Source of the DNA: Urbifossiella limnaea
Lineage (GTDB): Bacteria > Planctomycetota > Planctomycetia > Gemmatales > Gemmataceae
Direction: 5' to 3'
DNA: 64,000 bases
NCBI RefSeq assembly: GCF_007747215.1
Contig: NZ_CP036273.1
Coordinates: 4,634,322-4,698,321, forward strand
The notes below the pieces were generated by a model, which was given only the letters and a program-made list of their open reading frames with translations, was not told the DNA's origin and ran no database searches. Shown piece by piece: positions 8,802 through 17,691 of this stretch (position 1 is the stretch's first letter; every line of letters starts with the position of its first letter). Made by a program: the position numbers and the translations under genes.

Positions 8802-10697
8802 TCACCGCTGGTACGGGTCGTGGACGCGGCCGACGGCCGTCCAGGGCACGTCCGCGGCGGCCCCAACCGGGCGGGCGTAGATCGGCCCCGGACCTCGGCC
8901 GTACGCCAGCAGGCGAGTGCCGTCCGCGACCAGCCAAAGACACCCGGCCGGCCACGGGCCGGCCGGAACCCATGCCGCATCGAGCTGGCCCGCGGGCCGC
9001 TCGAACAGGCGCTCGACGTCCTTCCCGTATAACGAGTCGCCGACGACCGCGAAGCCAGACGGCTGGACCGGGTGTGTGGTCCGCACCCACCCGGCCGCCG
9101 GGTCGGCCAGCGGCCGCGAGTTCAGGCCGTGCGGCTCCATGGCCATGCACAACCGCCCGCCGGCGACGAACAGCTCGCCGGTCGCCCGGTCGCCCGGCCC
9201 GAGTGGCGGCTCGTCGCACCGCCTCACCCACGGTGCCGTCGGCTCGGCGAGCGGCCGGGACCGGATCACCCCGCTCTCGAAGCAGAAGACCTGCCCGTCT
9301 GCCACGACCGGGAACCAGCCGGGACATTCCCCTGCGTACCGCCACGAGCCGGCCCCGTCCCGGACGTACAGCCCGCCGCCGTCGGCCGACAGGATCATCC
9401 CGTCGGGGAAACTTGAGGTTCCCAATCCCCCTGTAGGCAGCAGCACCTCGCCACCCGGCGGGCCAAACAGCTGTCGCAGTTGCTCTGCCTCGGCCCGGTC
9501 GTCCTTCGGGAGTCGGTCGAACAGTCGCTCCGTGGCCGCGTACTCCTCTCGCCCGCGGACGACCTCCCGCCCCGCCGCGGACAGAGATGGGAGTTTGATG
9601 GCGATGGGCTTCTCCGAGTTCATCCGGTACCAGCCCGTTTGCCCGGCCGGCTGTGAGTCCACCCGAAGCTTGCGCCGAAACACACAGTAGCGTCCGCGCG
9701 ACACGGCGGCGAGCTGGGTGATCGCCGGGGGCGGCGGCGTCACCCGCAGTTCGACTTCGACCTCCGACCCGAACGCGCGGACGCAGGACACCTCGACGGC
9801 GTGCGGCGGGGGGTAGAACTTTTGGAAGATGTCCCGGACGCCCCCGGCGACCTCGTCCCGTGCGATCCGCAGGTTCCGCGCCTGCAGGGTTTCGACCGGC
9901 CCGCCCGTCGGGACGGGAGCGGTGTGACGTTCCGCGACCGGCCCGACCCGCTGCGCCTGCCAGGCCACACCGCCGGCCACCCCCGCCGTGAGGACACACG
10001 TCACGAGGAAGACTTTGCCCAGCCGCCGCGCCCAGAGGGCCGCGACCGCCGCTCCCGCCCGCCGCGCCCCGCCGACGGTCGCGCCGACCACCAGGCCGGG
10101 GAGCAGACCGGCCTTCTCCAACAGCCGCCGCAACTTCTGCCGGGCGCGGTGCAGGCGGACGCGGTAGGAGTTCACGCTCAGCCCGAGCGACGCGGCCGCC
10201 TGTGCGTCGCCCTCGGCGTGCTCGGCCGCCCGCAACACCTGCTGTTCCTGCCCCGGCCGCGTGGCGATGAGTTGGCGCAGTCGCTGCTCCAGTTCGCCCA
10301 CGAGTGCGGCCGCGTCCGGCAAATCGGTCTCGGTCACCCGCCCGCGCCGCTGCCACCACTCGACCCCGACCGCCTGCTGTTGCGACTCACGGGTAACGAG
10401 CTTCAGGGCCAGGTTGCGGGCCGTTTGTGCGAGCCAGCCGTCGATGGCGTCGGCCGACCGGATGCCCTCCCGCTGCCGCCACAACTGCACGAAGACTTCC
10501 TGGGCCACGTCCTCGACCGCCGCCACCGGCCCCAGCACGCCCCGGCTGACGGCCGCGACGACCGGGAATTTGAGGCAGACCAGCGCGATGTACGCCTCCA
10601 CGTCGCCGGCGGAGGCGCGCGTCATCAACTCCGCCGCCGACAATTGCCGGTAGGCGAGCGAGATCACCTGCCGGCGGAGAAATTCCGTCGCGTCCAT
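8802..10697 (-). CDS. Membrane-anchored ECF sigma factor with large extracytoplasmic C-terminal domain
   Basis: 631 residues from the ATG at 10695-10697 (MDATEFLRRQ); an earlier in-frame ATG at 10784 would add 29 residues. Residues about 30-100 are sigma-70 region 2 (GDVEAYIALV...VEDVAQEVFVQLWRQREGIR...GWLAQTARNLAL) and about 135-195 are region 4 (LEQRLRQLIATRPGQEQQVLR...AASLGLSVNSYRVRLHRARQKLRRLL). A single hydrophobic segment follows at about 228-246 (VFLVTCVLTAGVAGGVAW). About 380 residues then contain repeated strand-like units (GGGLYVRDGAGSWRY; SRPLADPAAGWVR; LYGKDVERLFERP), perhaps a beta-propeller. Fusing sigma domains to a transmembrane sensor suggests a one-protein signalling device in which the sigma part may be released or act at the membrane; this is inference. 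No anti-sigma gene is adjacent. Confidence 0.85.
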   Translation of the reverse strand: MDATEFLRRQVISLAYRQLSAAELMTRASAGDVEAYIALVCLKFPVVAAVSRGVLGPVAAVEDVAQEVFVQLWRQREGIRSADAIDGWLAQTARNLALKLVTRESQQQAVGVEWWQRRGRVTETDLPDAAALVGELEQRLRQLIATRPGQEQQVLRAAEHAEGDAQAAASLGLSVNSYRVRLHRARQKLRRLLEKAGLLPGLVVGATVGGARRAGAAVAALWARRLGKVFLVTCVLTAGVAGGVAWQAQRVGPVAERHTAPVPTGGPVETLQARNLRIARDEVAGGVRDIFQKFYPPPHAVEVSCVRAFGSEVEVELRVTPPPPAITQLAAVSRGRYCVFRRKLRVDSQPAGQTGWYRMNSEKPIAIKLPSLSAAGREVVRGREEYAATERLFDRLPKDDRAEAEQLRQLFGPPGGEVLLPTGGLGTSSFPDGMILSADGGGLYVRDGAGSWRYAGECPGWFPVVADGQVFCFESGVIRSRPLAEPTAPWVRRCDEPPLGPGDRATGELFVAGGRLCMAMEPHGLNSRPLADPAAGWVRTTHPVQPSGFAVVGDSLYGKDVERLFERPAGQLDAAWVPAGPWPAGCLWLVADGTRLLAYGRGPGPIYARPVGAAADVPWTAVGRVHDPYQR

Positions 10698-11126
10698 GGC
10701 CGTCTGGTTCCCGGGACTGAGTTCCGACTGGCGGGAAAGAATTACAGGGATTCCACCGAGGTGACGTAAGATTTGTCGGGCCACCGCCTCGTTGGTCCGA
10801 TCCTGCGTGATGCGCCGGGCGCGGTCGATCAGCCCCCTTGTCTCCGACGGTCTTTCCCAGAAGACGGCGTCCGGGGAGGTCGGCGGCGGCTACGAACCAA
10901 CTTCTGTTTGCTCTCGACCCTGCTGTTCTTCACGCAACTCACTGCGTCTGAGCGGCTGTGTGTGATCGAGGACGGCGACCCGACCAAGTGCGCAAAGTCG
11001 AATACTTTCACGGCTGAACCGGCTGCAGGCATGGCCCCGCCGGGCAGGATGCATGCCTGGCGTGGGACGATCGAGCTATCGAAAGTTCAGGTCACGGGCC
11101 GGCGGAAGTGACGCGGGCGAGGACGG
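10698..11126. other. Non-coding region upstream of the membrane-anchored sigma gene
   Basis: No gene is supported. It presumably carries the promoter of the reverse-strand sigma gene, but no clear -35/-10 pair or operator palindrome was recognised. A short forward frame (10773-11111) has no recognisable domain and no ribosome site. Confidence 0.4.
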
Positions 11127-11570
11127 CTAGGGCTGCTCCGGCCTCCCTCGGTGCTTCGCCTCGTACTCGTCGATGGCCGCCTGCCAGGCCGCCAGGTCCG
11201 TGTCGGGGATCAGGTGCTGGTTGGACTCGGTCACAAGCAGCCCGCCGCTCTTCTCATAGGCGTAGATGATCGCCGGGTCGATCCCCGCGGCCGTCATCGC
11301 CTGGACCATCTGGAACTCGATCTGCTCGACCGGCGGGGCGTCGAAGAAGATGGGCTCGTCCGGGCCGGGCTCCCGCCCAAACGTCGCGACAAACCTCTCC
11401 CGCTGCTGCTGGAGGACTTCGACCGCTTCGGGGGAGAGGGAGGTGGACTGGTAGACCGTGCCGTCGTCGTCGGCGACCCACTCGAAGCCCTTCTTGTGGC
11501 AGCAGTGCTTGTACTTCTTCCCGCTGCCGCACGGGCAGGGGGAGTTCCGGGACAGCCGCTCGCGTGCCAT
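11127..11570 (-). CDS. SEC-C motif (zinc-binding) protein
   Basis: 147 residues from the ATG at 11568-11570, which has GGGAGGAG about 7 nt upstream; an in-frame upstream extension (to 11645) lacks a site. Residues about 10-22 carry SPCPCGSGKKYKHCC, the SEC-C zinc-binding motif best known from the SecA C-terminus and many small proteins. The remainder (VYQSTSLSPEAVEVLQQQRERFV...PIFFDAPPVEQIEFQMVQAM...ITDTDLAAWQAAIDEYEAKH-like) is helical and not recognised. Likely cytoplasmic; partner unknown. Confidence 0.85.
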   Translation of the reverse strand: MARERLSRNSPCPCGSGKKYKHCCHKKGFEWVADDDGTVYQSTSLSPEAVEVLQQQRERFVATFGREPGPDEPIFFDAPPVEQIEFQMVQAMTAAGIDPAIIYAYEKSGGLLVTESNQHLIPDTDLAAWQAAIDEYEAKHRGRPEQP

Positions 11571-12522
11571 CGGTTGACTCCTCCCGGCCACCCCACCCCT
11601 CGAAGTTTCGCCCCGGGACCGAGCTCGGGCAAGATCCGTTACCACGAATGGCGACCGGAGCCCGTACTGCCTCTACGCGGATGGGCTCGTCGGCGCCGAC
11701 GGTGAGGGGGCGGTGGACGGGTCGCCCCCGACCGACCTCGGGTTCGTGCGGCAGACCATCCGAAGTAATACCGGTTAAAGCCCTACACGCGCAGTCGATT
11801 CGGAACACCTCGCGCCGTTCGGAGGGTGCTCACCAACCACACCGGTAGGGCGAGCAGCGGGCGGACGATCTTCCCGTGGTAGAGGGGCCGCTCGCCCTCA
11901 TCTCCCGCCGCGGCCTCATGTGAGCTCGACACCAGCCCGACGAGCAGTCCGTCCTGGGTCACCACCGGGCCGCCCGACGCCCCGCCCCGCACGGGCCGCT
12001 CGGCCGCGAAGAGTGCCGTGGGCTCGTTCTCCCCGACGACGGTCGCCGTCGCCGCGATCCACTCCCCGTCGGGGCCCAGGATGAACACTGGTAGTGCCCA
12101 GCTGACCGGCCCGTACCCCTCGACGACGTCCTTCGGCTCGAACTCGCCCCGGAATAACTGGACTGGTTCCGTCGCGGCGAGAAGCGCGGCGGCGGCCTCA
12201 GCCTCCTCGGGGAGGTCCGGCGCGTCCGGAGCGCCGAGCGCGGCGACGTCCGCGACCGGCTCTGCGGCCAGCACGCTGAGCAAGAGGTTCTTCCCGTCTG
12301 CCGTTCGCGCCCGCTCAATGCACCGGTCGCCGAGGGCCATCCCACCGGCACCATCCAAGTCGATGCAGTGGGCCGCCGTCAGGACCAGGCCGCCGGGAAC
12401 GATCACGCCCCGGCCTTCTTGCTCCCTCAGCTCGACTACCGCCCGCCGGACCCGTTCCACGGCCTCCGGGATGGCCGCACCCCCTGCTACCCGTGGAGTT
12501 CCCCACGGAAAGTGGACAGCGT

Positions 12523-13401
12523 TTAGCGGTGGGTCGGGTTGTGCGCCCGCTCGTACTCGGCGGGGGCGACGTACCCCAGTGACGAGTGCCGCCGGACGCG
12601 GTTGTAGAACGCCTCGATGTACTCGAAGATGCTCGCCCGCGCCTCCTCGCGCGTGGCGTAGTCCTCGTGATGGACCAGCTCCTTCTTGAGGCTGGCGAAG
12701 AACGACTCCATCGGCGCGTTGTCCCAGCAGTTCCCACGCCGGCTCATGCTGCACGTGATCCCCTCCTCCGCGAGACGACGCCGGTAGTGCTCGCTGGCGT
12801 ACTGACTCCCGCGGTCCGAGTGGGCCACCAGGGCCGGGACCGAAGACCCCCCGAGACGGTCGGCCACCGCCATCTCCAGGGCATCCACGACCAACCGACT
12901 GGTCATCGTCGCGGCCATCGCCCAGCCCACCACCATCCGGCTGAACAGGTCCTCCACGACGGCCAGGTACAGCCACCCCTCGCGGGTCGGGATGTACGTC
13001 ACGTCCGCGACCCACGACGTGTTCGGCTCCTCCGGATCGAACTGCCGATCCAGGACGTTCTCGGCCACCGGGTGCGGGTGGTTCGAGTCCGTCGTCTGCC
13101 GGAACTTCCGCGTCGTCTTCGCGGCAATCCCGGCCTCCCGCATGACCTCGGCCACGACGTTCACGCAGCACTCGTGGCCCCGGCTCACCAGCTCGGCGTG
13201 GACGCGCGGGCTGCCGTACCGCCCCTTCACCTCGGCGTGAATCGTCGCGACCTGTTCGGTCAGCTCCTCCCGCCGGACCTCGGCGTGGCTGGGCTCGCGG
13301 GACCGCCAGGCGTAGAACCCCGAGCGGGACACCTCCAGGACACGGCACAACTGCGTCACCGGCCACTCGCCCTTGCGCTCCTCGATCCAGCCGAAGGTCA
13401 C
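12523..13401 (-). CDS. IS3-family transposase OrfB, copy 2
   Basis: 292 residues, identical to the product at 523-1401: HTH_21-like N-terminus, integrase core with Asp (WVADVTYI), Asp (HSDRGSQY) and Glu (APMESFF). The GTG start overlaps the orfA stop. Expected to be produced mainly as an OrfAB fusion by -1 slippage on the A7 run at 13431-13437 (reverse strand). Both frames are intact, so this copy should be active. Confidence 0.95.
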   Translation of the reverse strand: MTFGWIEERKGEWPVTQLCRVLEVSRSGFYAWRSREPSHAEVRREELTEQVATIHAEVKGRYGSPRVHAELVSRGHECCVNVVAEVMREAGIAAKTTRKFRQTTDSNHPHPVAENVLDRQFDPEEPNTSWVADVTYIPTREGWLYLAVVEDLFSRMVVGWAMAATMTSRLVVDALEMAVADRLGGSSVPALVAHSDRGSQYASEHYRRRLAEEGITCSMSRRGNCWDNAPMESFFASLKKELVHHEDYATREEARASIFEYIEAFYNRVRRHSSLGYVAPAEYERAHNPTHR

Positions 13402-13694
13402 TTCGACTGGGTGGCGAAGAACGCCGTGGCTTTTTTTAGGATGTCGCGCTCCATCTCCAGCCGCTTCACGTCGGCCCGGAGGCGGCGCAGTTCTTCCTCG
13501 ACGGGGGTGAGGTGCCCCGATCCCGGGAAGGCGTCGGCCCCCTTCTTGAGGACCGCCTTCTTCCAGTCGTGGAGCCGGTTCTCGGTGACCCCGAGGCGGC
13601 GGGCGACCTCGGCCACGGACAGCTTCTGCTCGGTGATCATCCTCACGGCCTGGAGCTTGAACTCCGGCGTGTAGACCTTGCGGGAACCGGCCAT
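13398..13694 (-). CDS. IS3-family transposase OrfA, copy 2
   Basis: 98 residues, identical to the product at 1398-1694. Helix-turn-helix (VAEVARRLGVTENRLHDWKKA) and a coiled coil near the C-terminus (EEELRRLRADVKRLEMERDIL). The slippery run for OrfAB synthesis lies near its end. Confidence 0.95.
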   Translation of the reverse strand: MAGSRKVYTPEFKLQAVRMITEQKLSVAEVARRLGVTENRLHDWKKAVLKKGADAFPGSGHLTPVEEELRRLRADVKRLEMERDILKKATAFFATQSK

Positions 13695-13834
13695 CGGTGT
13701 GTCTCCTCGTGATTAGAGCTTACACCGCTTTCCCGCTGTCCACGATCCGTGGGGAACTTCACCGGCCGGCTCCGTCGCGATTCATCGGGTCTCCCTGTTC
13801 GGTGAGGATCCACAGCTCCGCCGGGCCGGGCGGC

Positions 13835-14062
13835 TTACAGGTCGAGGTAGCGAACGCCCGGGGTAGCCCTCTCCGCGTCCTCCCACGGCTTTGTCGCCGC
13901 CTTCGCACCGTTCACCTTCTTCACGATCTTGAACGGAGGCCTGTCCGCCCGCAATGGTGGCACTCCTCGCCCCCGCAGGGATACAGCGCGGCATCCGCGA
14001 CGTGACGGAACACACTCCCCACGGATGCTCCCTTCGCCGTAGCTGGTTTGGCTCAGAACCAT
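13835..14062 (-). pseudogene. Possible coding remnant ending GVRYLDL
   Basis: The reverse-strand frame ends with PPFKIVKKVNGAKAATKPWE then DAERATPGVRYLDL and a stop. This stretch uses GC-rich third positions and a natural amino-acid mix, so it looks like the true 3' end of a gene. The first half of the frame does not look protein-like, so the gene may be frameshifted or truncated. It lies between the PD-(D/E)XK-like gene and the split protease gene, all on the same strand. No family recognised. Confidence 0.3.
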
Positions 14063-14074
14063 TCAGGTGTCGTA

Positions 14075-15016
14075 TCAACCACGATTACGTCCGTGGGCAG
14101 TGCTCTTGCCGCTGAACACTTCCTCGGCTCGCTTGAAGAACCATCGCTCCGTCTCCTCGAAGTCCGGTCGTTCCGTCCATGCGGCCGTCTCGCCGAACCT
14201 GGTTCTGCCGTACCGGGAGAAGTACAGGCCGACCCGCTTGATCTCCGGGAACCCCGCCCGCCGGTTCAGTAGGAAGTACCCGAAGAGCTGGTCCATGTGC
14301 TCGCCCCTGACCTCGGCAGACTTTGTTGTCTTGAAGTCGAGCAGCATGTCGCCCGAGATGAGGTCCGCGTCGGCCGAGCCGACGAGAGCCGATGCTGCCC
14401 CGAAGGTCGGGTTCAGCAGCATCCGCTCCGGGTGGATGATGCGGTCGAACGGGACGACGCCGAGGAGATCGACAAGCTCGGCCACCAGGTCCGAAGGAGC
14501 CTCCTCGAACGTCGGGTCCACCTCGCGTCGCCGGTAGATGCCGTCGATCTTAGCGAGCCGCGCCGCCCACGCGGCGATCTCCTGTAGACTCTCGGGTGAG
14601 GGGGCCGACGCCTTCGCGAATGCGTCCACGGCCGCCCGGGCACGTTCGCAGACGATGCGTACGCGGTAGGCGAGCTCATCTGTCGGGATGAACGCGCCCT
14701 TACCACCGAGGAAGGTCAGGTCCGCTTCCCGGCCGAGTATCACGCTCGGCTCAAGGTGCGTGGGCACTTGCTCGGCGACCCACTTCCTCTGCTCCGCGTG
14801 CGGCGCGCGACGCTGGAGATCGAACCGCAGGAGGTAGTCGAACGCCGTGCCGGTGAGTGATGGGTTCTCGTAGACGCGCGGCACCTTCAGGGGGAAATTG
14901 CTCCACCTGACTTCCGGCCGGAAGGGCTTGATGCGGTCGGCCACTTCCTCGCGCTTGATAAAGTCGGTGAGGCTCACAACGGTCGCTCCGGCGGTTTCGG
15001 GAGGGGGCGACACCAA
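14075..15016 (-). CDS. PD-(D/E)XK nuclease-superfamily-like protein
   Basis: 313 residues if started at the TTG at 15016; the next codon is GTG and could equally be the start. No strong ribosome site. Around residues 210-232 the segment ASALVGSADADLISGDMLLD then FKTTK fits the PD-(D/E)XK core (Asp, then Asp-x-Lys on adjacent strands), the arrangement seen in Cas4/RecB-type domains. It is followed by helices with GEHMDQLFGYFLLNRRAGFP and a strand KRVGLYFSRYGRT that match the downstream part of such folds. There is no helicase domain. The role is unknown: DNA repair, a restriction-like function or a non-catalytic homologue are all possible. No partner gene is evident. Confidence 0.6.
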   Translation of the reverse strand: MVSPPPETAGATVVSLTDFIKREEVADRIKPFRPEVRWSNFPLKVPRVYENPSLTGTAFDYLLRFDLQRRAPHAEQRKWVAEQVPTHLEPSVILGREADLTFLGGKGAFIPTDELAYRVRIVCERARAAVDAFAKASAPSPESLQEIAAWAARLAKIDGIYRRREVDPTFEEAPSDLVAELVDLLGVVPFDRIIHPERMLLNPTFGAASALVGSADADLISGDMLLDFKTTKSAEVRGEHMDQLFGYFLLNRRAGFPEIKRVGLYFSRYGRTRFGETAAWTERPDFEETERWFFKRAEEVFSGKSTAHGRNRG

Positions 15017-15093
15017 CCCTGACCCGGTAATCTATCGTCGAAGCCAAGGTAATCTGCGGTGCCGCCACGCCCAGTCATCCGAGGGGCTATTGC

Positions 15094-16530
15094 ATGGAAC
15101 AACCGCGCGTCAGCCGCCGTCGGTTTCTTGCCGCCTCGAGCCTCGCCTGCGCGGTGCCGCACGCCGCGACGTCCGGGTCGCCTCGCTCGACGTTCGGGAG
15201 GGCCAAGTCCGTCGTCGTCCTGTACCTGTACGGCGCGCCGAGCCAACTCGACACGCTCGACCCCAAGCCGGACGCGCCAGCCGACCGACGGGGCGAGTTC
15301 GGCACGATTCCTACGCGGCTCCCCGGCGTCCGGGCGTGCGAACACCTCCCTCGAATTGCCGGCGTGCTCGACCGGACGTGCCTGGTCCGGTCGATGACCC
15401 ACGCGTCCAACAACCACGCCGTTTCCGTCGCCCTGTCCGGACTCTCCCGGTCCCTGCCGGCCATCGAGGCGAACCGCGCGGACGCCCAGCACTGGCCGTA
15501 CTTCGGCTCCGTTCTCGAGTACCTGTGGAAGCGACAGGGCAAGACCGACGAGACCGGCCTCCCGGTGAACGTCATCCTGCCGTGGCCGCTGAACGCCCGG
15601 ACGGACCCGAGCCGCTGGTCGCCGCACGCGGCCTGGCTCGGGCCGGCGTACGACCCGGTCTACCCGGTCTTCCGCGGCGAAGGTTCGCGGGAAGTTGGCA
15701 ACCCCACCGCGAACGGCCCGGCGGCTCAGGCGAGTCGCTTCGACCCGTACGACGGGGTGACCCCGCCGAGCACGTTCGTGTTCGACGGGTCCGAGTTACC
15801 CGAGGACGTGTCCGCGGTACGATTCGGGGATCGGATGCAGTTGCTCGCACGGGCGAACCGCGAGGCCGGCGGCGGGGGGCGGGCCGAGTCGTTCCGCCGG
15901 AACCAGCGGGCGGCGGCCCGGATGATTGCCGACCCGCGGCTGGCGCGAGCGGTGGACGTGACCCGCGAGCCGCGGAAGGTCCGCGACCGCTACGGCCTGA
16001 CGCTGTTCGGGATGGAGGCGCTGGCGGCGCGCCGGCTGGTCGAGGCCGGCGTCCGCGTGGTCACCGCGTTCTGGGACGACTACGCCTTCGCGAATAACGC
16101 CTGGGACACGCACTACAACCACTTCCCCCGGCTGAAAGACGGCTTGTGCCCGATCTTCGACCGGGTGCTGCCCGCGTTCCTCGAGGACATGGGTCAGCGC
16201 GGCCTGCTCGACGAGACGCTGGTCATGGTCATCAGCGAGCACGGCCGCACGCCGGCGATCGCCAACGTCGGCGGCGGTGGCCGCGAGCACTGGGCCGGGG
16301 CGTACTGGGGCCTCTTCTTCGGGGCGGGCATCCGCACGGGACAAGTCATCGGCGCGACGGACCGTCAGGGGGCGTTTCCCGCCACCCGCCCGATCGACCC
16401 GAAGGACATTCTGGCGACCATGTATCATCTCCTCGGCCTCGATTCGGATCACACAACGATTCCGGACCGGTCGGGCCGGCCGATGCACCTGTTGCCGCAC
16501 GGGGTCGTGGTGTCGGAGATGTTGACGTGA
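15094..16530 (+). CDS. DUF1501 protein with Tat signal (first copy)
   Basis: 478 residues. The N-terminus SRRRFLAASSLACAVPHA is a twin-arginine export signal. The body is DUF1501, a planctomycete-rich family of the alkaline-phosphatase/sulfatase superfamily: KSVVVLYLYGAPSQLDTLDPKPDAP near the start, VRSMTHASNNHAVS, GLTLFGMEALAARRLVEAGVRVVT with NNAWDTHYNH, and TLVMVISEHGRTPAI...REHWAGAYWGLFFGAGI near the C-terminus. The enzyme activity of the family is not established. The upstream gap of about 77 bp probably holds the promoter shared divergently with the reverse-strand gene at 14075. It is followed by a ThuA-like gene and a second DUF1501 gene on the same strand. Confidence 0.92.
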   Translation: MEQPRVSRRRFLAASSLACAVPHAATSGSPRSTFGRAKSVVVLYLYGAPSQLDTLDPKPDAPADRRGEFGTIPTRLPGVRACEHLPRIAGVLDRTCLVRSMTHASNNHAVSVALSGLSRSLPAIEANRADAQHWPYFGSVLEYLWKRQGKTDETGLPVNVILPWPLNARTDPSRWSPHAAWLGPAYDPVYPVFRGEGSREVGNPTANGPAAQASRFDPYDGVTPPSTFVFDGSELPEDVSAVRFGDRMQLLARANREAGGGGRAESFRRNQRAAARMIADPRLARAVDVTREPRKVRDRYGLTLFGMEALAARRLVEAGVRVVTAFWDDYAFANNAWDTHYNHFPRLKDGLCPIFDRVLPAFLEDMGQRGLLDETLVMVISEHGRTPAIANVGGGGREHWAGAYWGLFFGAGIRTGQVIGATDRQGAFPATRPIDPKDILATMYHLLGLDSDHTTIPDRSGRPMHLLPHGVVVSEMLT

Positions 16531-16653
16531 CCGTCGACCCGGGTGGCGTGTTCCCGCCGGCCCACGACCTCCCGGTGCAGGACACGCTACTGAAGGCGTG
16601 CGGCCTGCCGGGCTAGCCCGAAGTCCGCACCTCATCACCGCCGAGGGACCGCC

Positions 16654-17583
16654 GTGACCCCGCCCGACACCCGCCGCCAGTTCCTCCGCGCGTCCGCCGC
16701 CGGGCTCGCCCTCCCGCTGGCCGCGACCGCCGCCGACCCGATGCCGGTCGGCGTGGTGGTGTGGGACGAGCGACAGCCGGAGCAGCGGCAGGCGTACGAG
16801 AACTTCCTCGGCAACCACATCGCCGACCATCTCCGCCGGCGGCCCGGGCTCGCGGTCCGGTCGGTGGGGATCGAGGACGCCGAGAAGGGGCTCTCCGAGG
16901 GCATCCTGCGCGGGTGCGACGTGCTGATCTGGTGGGGCCACCGGCGGCAGGCCGAGATCACGCCGCGGATGGCCGAGCCGCTGGTCGCCCGGATCAAGGA
17001 GGGGACTCTGTCGCTGATCGCCCTCCACTCGGCGCACTGGGCCACCCCGTTCGTCGAGGCGATGTACGAGCGGACCCGGCTGGACGCCGCGCGGCGGTTG
17101 CAGCGGGACGGCGCGAAGGTCGAGGTGGCGTACGCTGCCCCGGCGGTCCGCTACACCCTCCCGAAGCCCGGCGACCGGCTGACCCCGTACACCGAACTGC
17201 GGAAGTTCCTGGACGGGACCGAGCGGGCGACCGTTCATCTCCCCTACTGCTGCTTCCCGGCGTACCGGACCGACGGGAGGCCGAGCCAGGTCCGGGTGCT
17301 GCTCCCCGACCACCCGATCGCCCGCGGGCTGCCGGCGCGGTTCGAGCTGCCGCGGACGGAGATGTACGCCGAGCCGTTCCACGTACCCGAGCCGGACGAG
17401 GTGGTGCTGGAGGAGCGGTGGGCGACTGGGGAGTGGTTCCGCAGCGGGATGGTCTGGACGCTCGGCCGGGGGCGGGTGTTCTACTTCCGGCCCGGGCACG
17501 AGACGTACCCGGTCTTCAAGGAGGCGCCGGTACTGCAACTCCTGGAGAACGCCGTCCGGTGGCTCGCCCCGGCTCCCGGGTAG
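16654..17583 (+). CDS. ThuA-like (trehalose utilisation-type) exported protein
   Basis: 309 residues from GTG at 16654, with GAGGG about 7 nt upstream. DTRRQFLRASAAGLALPLAATA is a Tat-type signal. The mature part fits a class-I glutamine-amidotransferase-like ThuA fold: PVGVVVWDERQPEQRQAYEN, ILRGCDVLIWWGHRRQAEIT, LSLIALHSAHWATPF (the conserved HSAHW-type block), LPDHPIARGLP, and GMVWTLGRGRVFYFRPGHETYPVF. ThuA proteins act on sugars or oligosaccharides, but specificity is not predictable here. It is 123 bp after one DUF1501 gene and 108 bp before another, so the three may form one exported-enzyme cluster. Confidence 0.88.
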   Translation: MTPPDTRRQFLRASAAGLALPLAATAADPMPVGVVVWDERQPEQRQAYENFLGNHIADHLRRRPGLAVRSVGIEDAEKGLSEGILRGCDVLIWWGHRRQAEITPRMAEPLVARIKEGTLSLIALHSAHWATPFVEAMYERTRLDAARRLQRDGAKVEVAYAAPAVRYTLPKPGDRLTPYTELRKFLDGTERATVHLPYCCFPAYRTDGRPSQVRVLLPDHPIARGLPARFELPRTEMYAEPFHVPEPDEVVLEERWATGEWFRSGMVWTLGRGRVFYFRPGHETYPVFKEAPVLQLLENAVRWLAPAPG

Positions 17584-17691
17584 GCGCCTACGTCCGACCG
17601 CCGGCCGGCGTGCTCGTAGGTTGATGGGTGCGGTTACTCCGGGGCCGTTCGCGTCACGAACGACTCGCCCCGTCCTCGCGGAGAACACGCC

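Larger units (their letters stand above)
12494..13761 (-). mobile_element. IS3-family insertion sequence, copy 2 (1268 bp)
   Basis: Same length, ends and apparently the same sequence as copy 1 at 494-1761, exactly 12,000 bp away and in the same orientation. Flanked by its own 3-bp direct repeat CCG (12491-12493 and 13762-13764), so it was inserted independently of copy 1. It disrupts the trypsin-like protease gene. Confidence 0.95.
11783..13785 (-). pseudogene. Trypsin-like serine protease gene split at codon 8 by an IS3 element
   Basis: The start ATG is at 13783-13785 with AGGGAGA 6-8 nt upstream. Codons 1-8 (MNRDGAGR) run to 13762, then the IS3 copy at 12494-13761 intervenes, and the frame resumes at 12490 (VAGGAAIPEAVERVRRAVVEL). 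Removing the element and one CCG target duplication restores a 243-residue protein. It has S1-type motifs: LTAAHCID (His), VADVAALGAPD (probable Asp) and GGASGGPVVT (Ser). No signal peptide is visible, so it may act in the cytoplasm, as many short Trypsin_2-type proteins of this size do. A longer frame starting inside the IS3 element reads antisense transposase and should not be taken as a fusion gene. Confidence 0.85.

Noticed and set aside
11783-13366. 527-residue protein fusing a transposase-like region to a protease
   Set aside because: The first part is an antisense frame of the IS3 transposase; the real protease start is on the other side of the element at 13785.
494-13761. Composite transposon bounded by two IS3 copies in direct orientation
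   Set aside because: Each copy has its own 3-bp target duplication (GGG and CCG) and sits in a different gene, so they were inserted independently.
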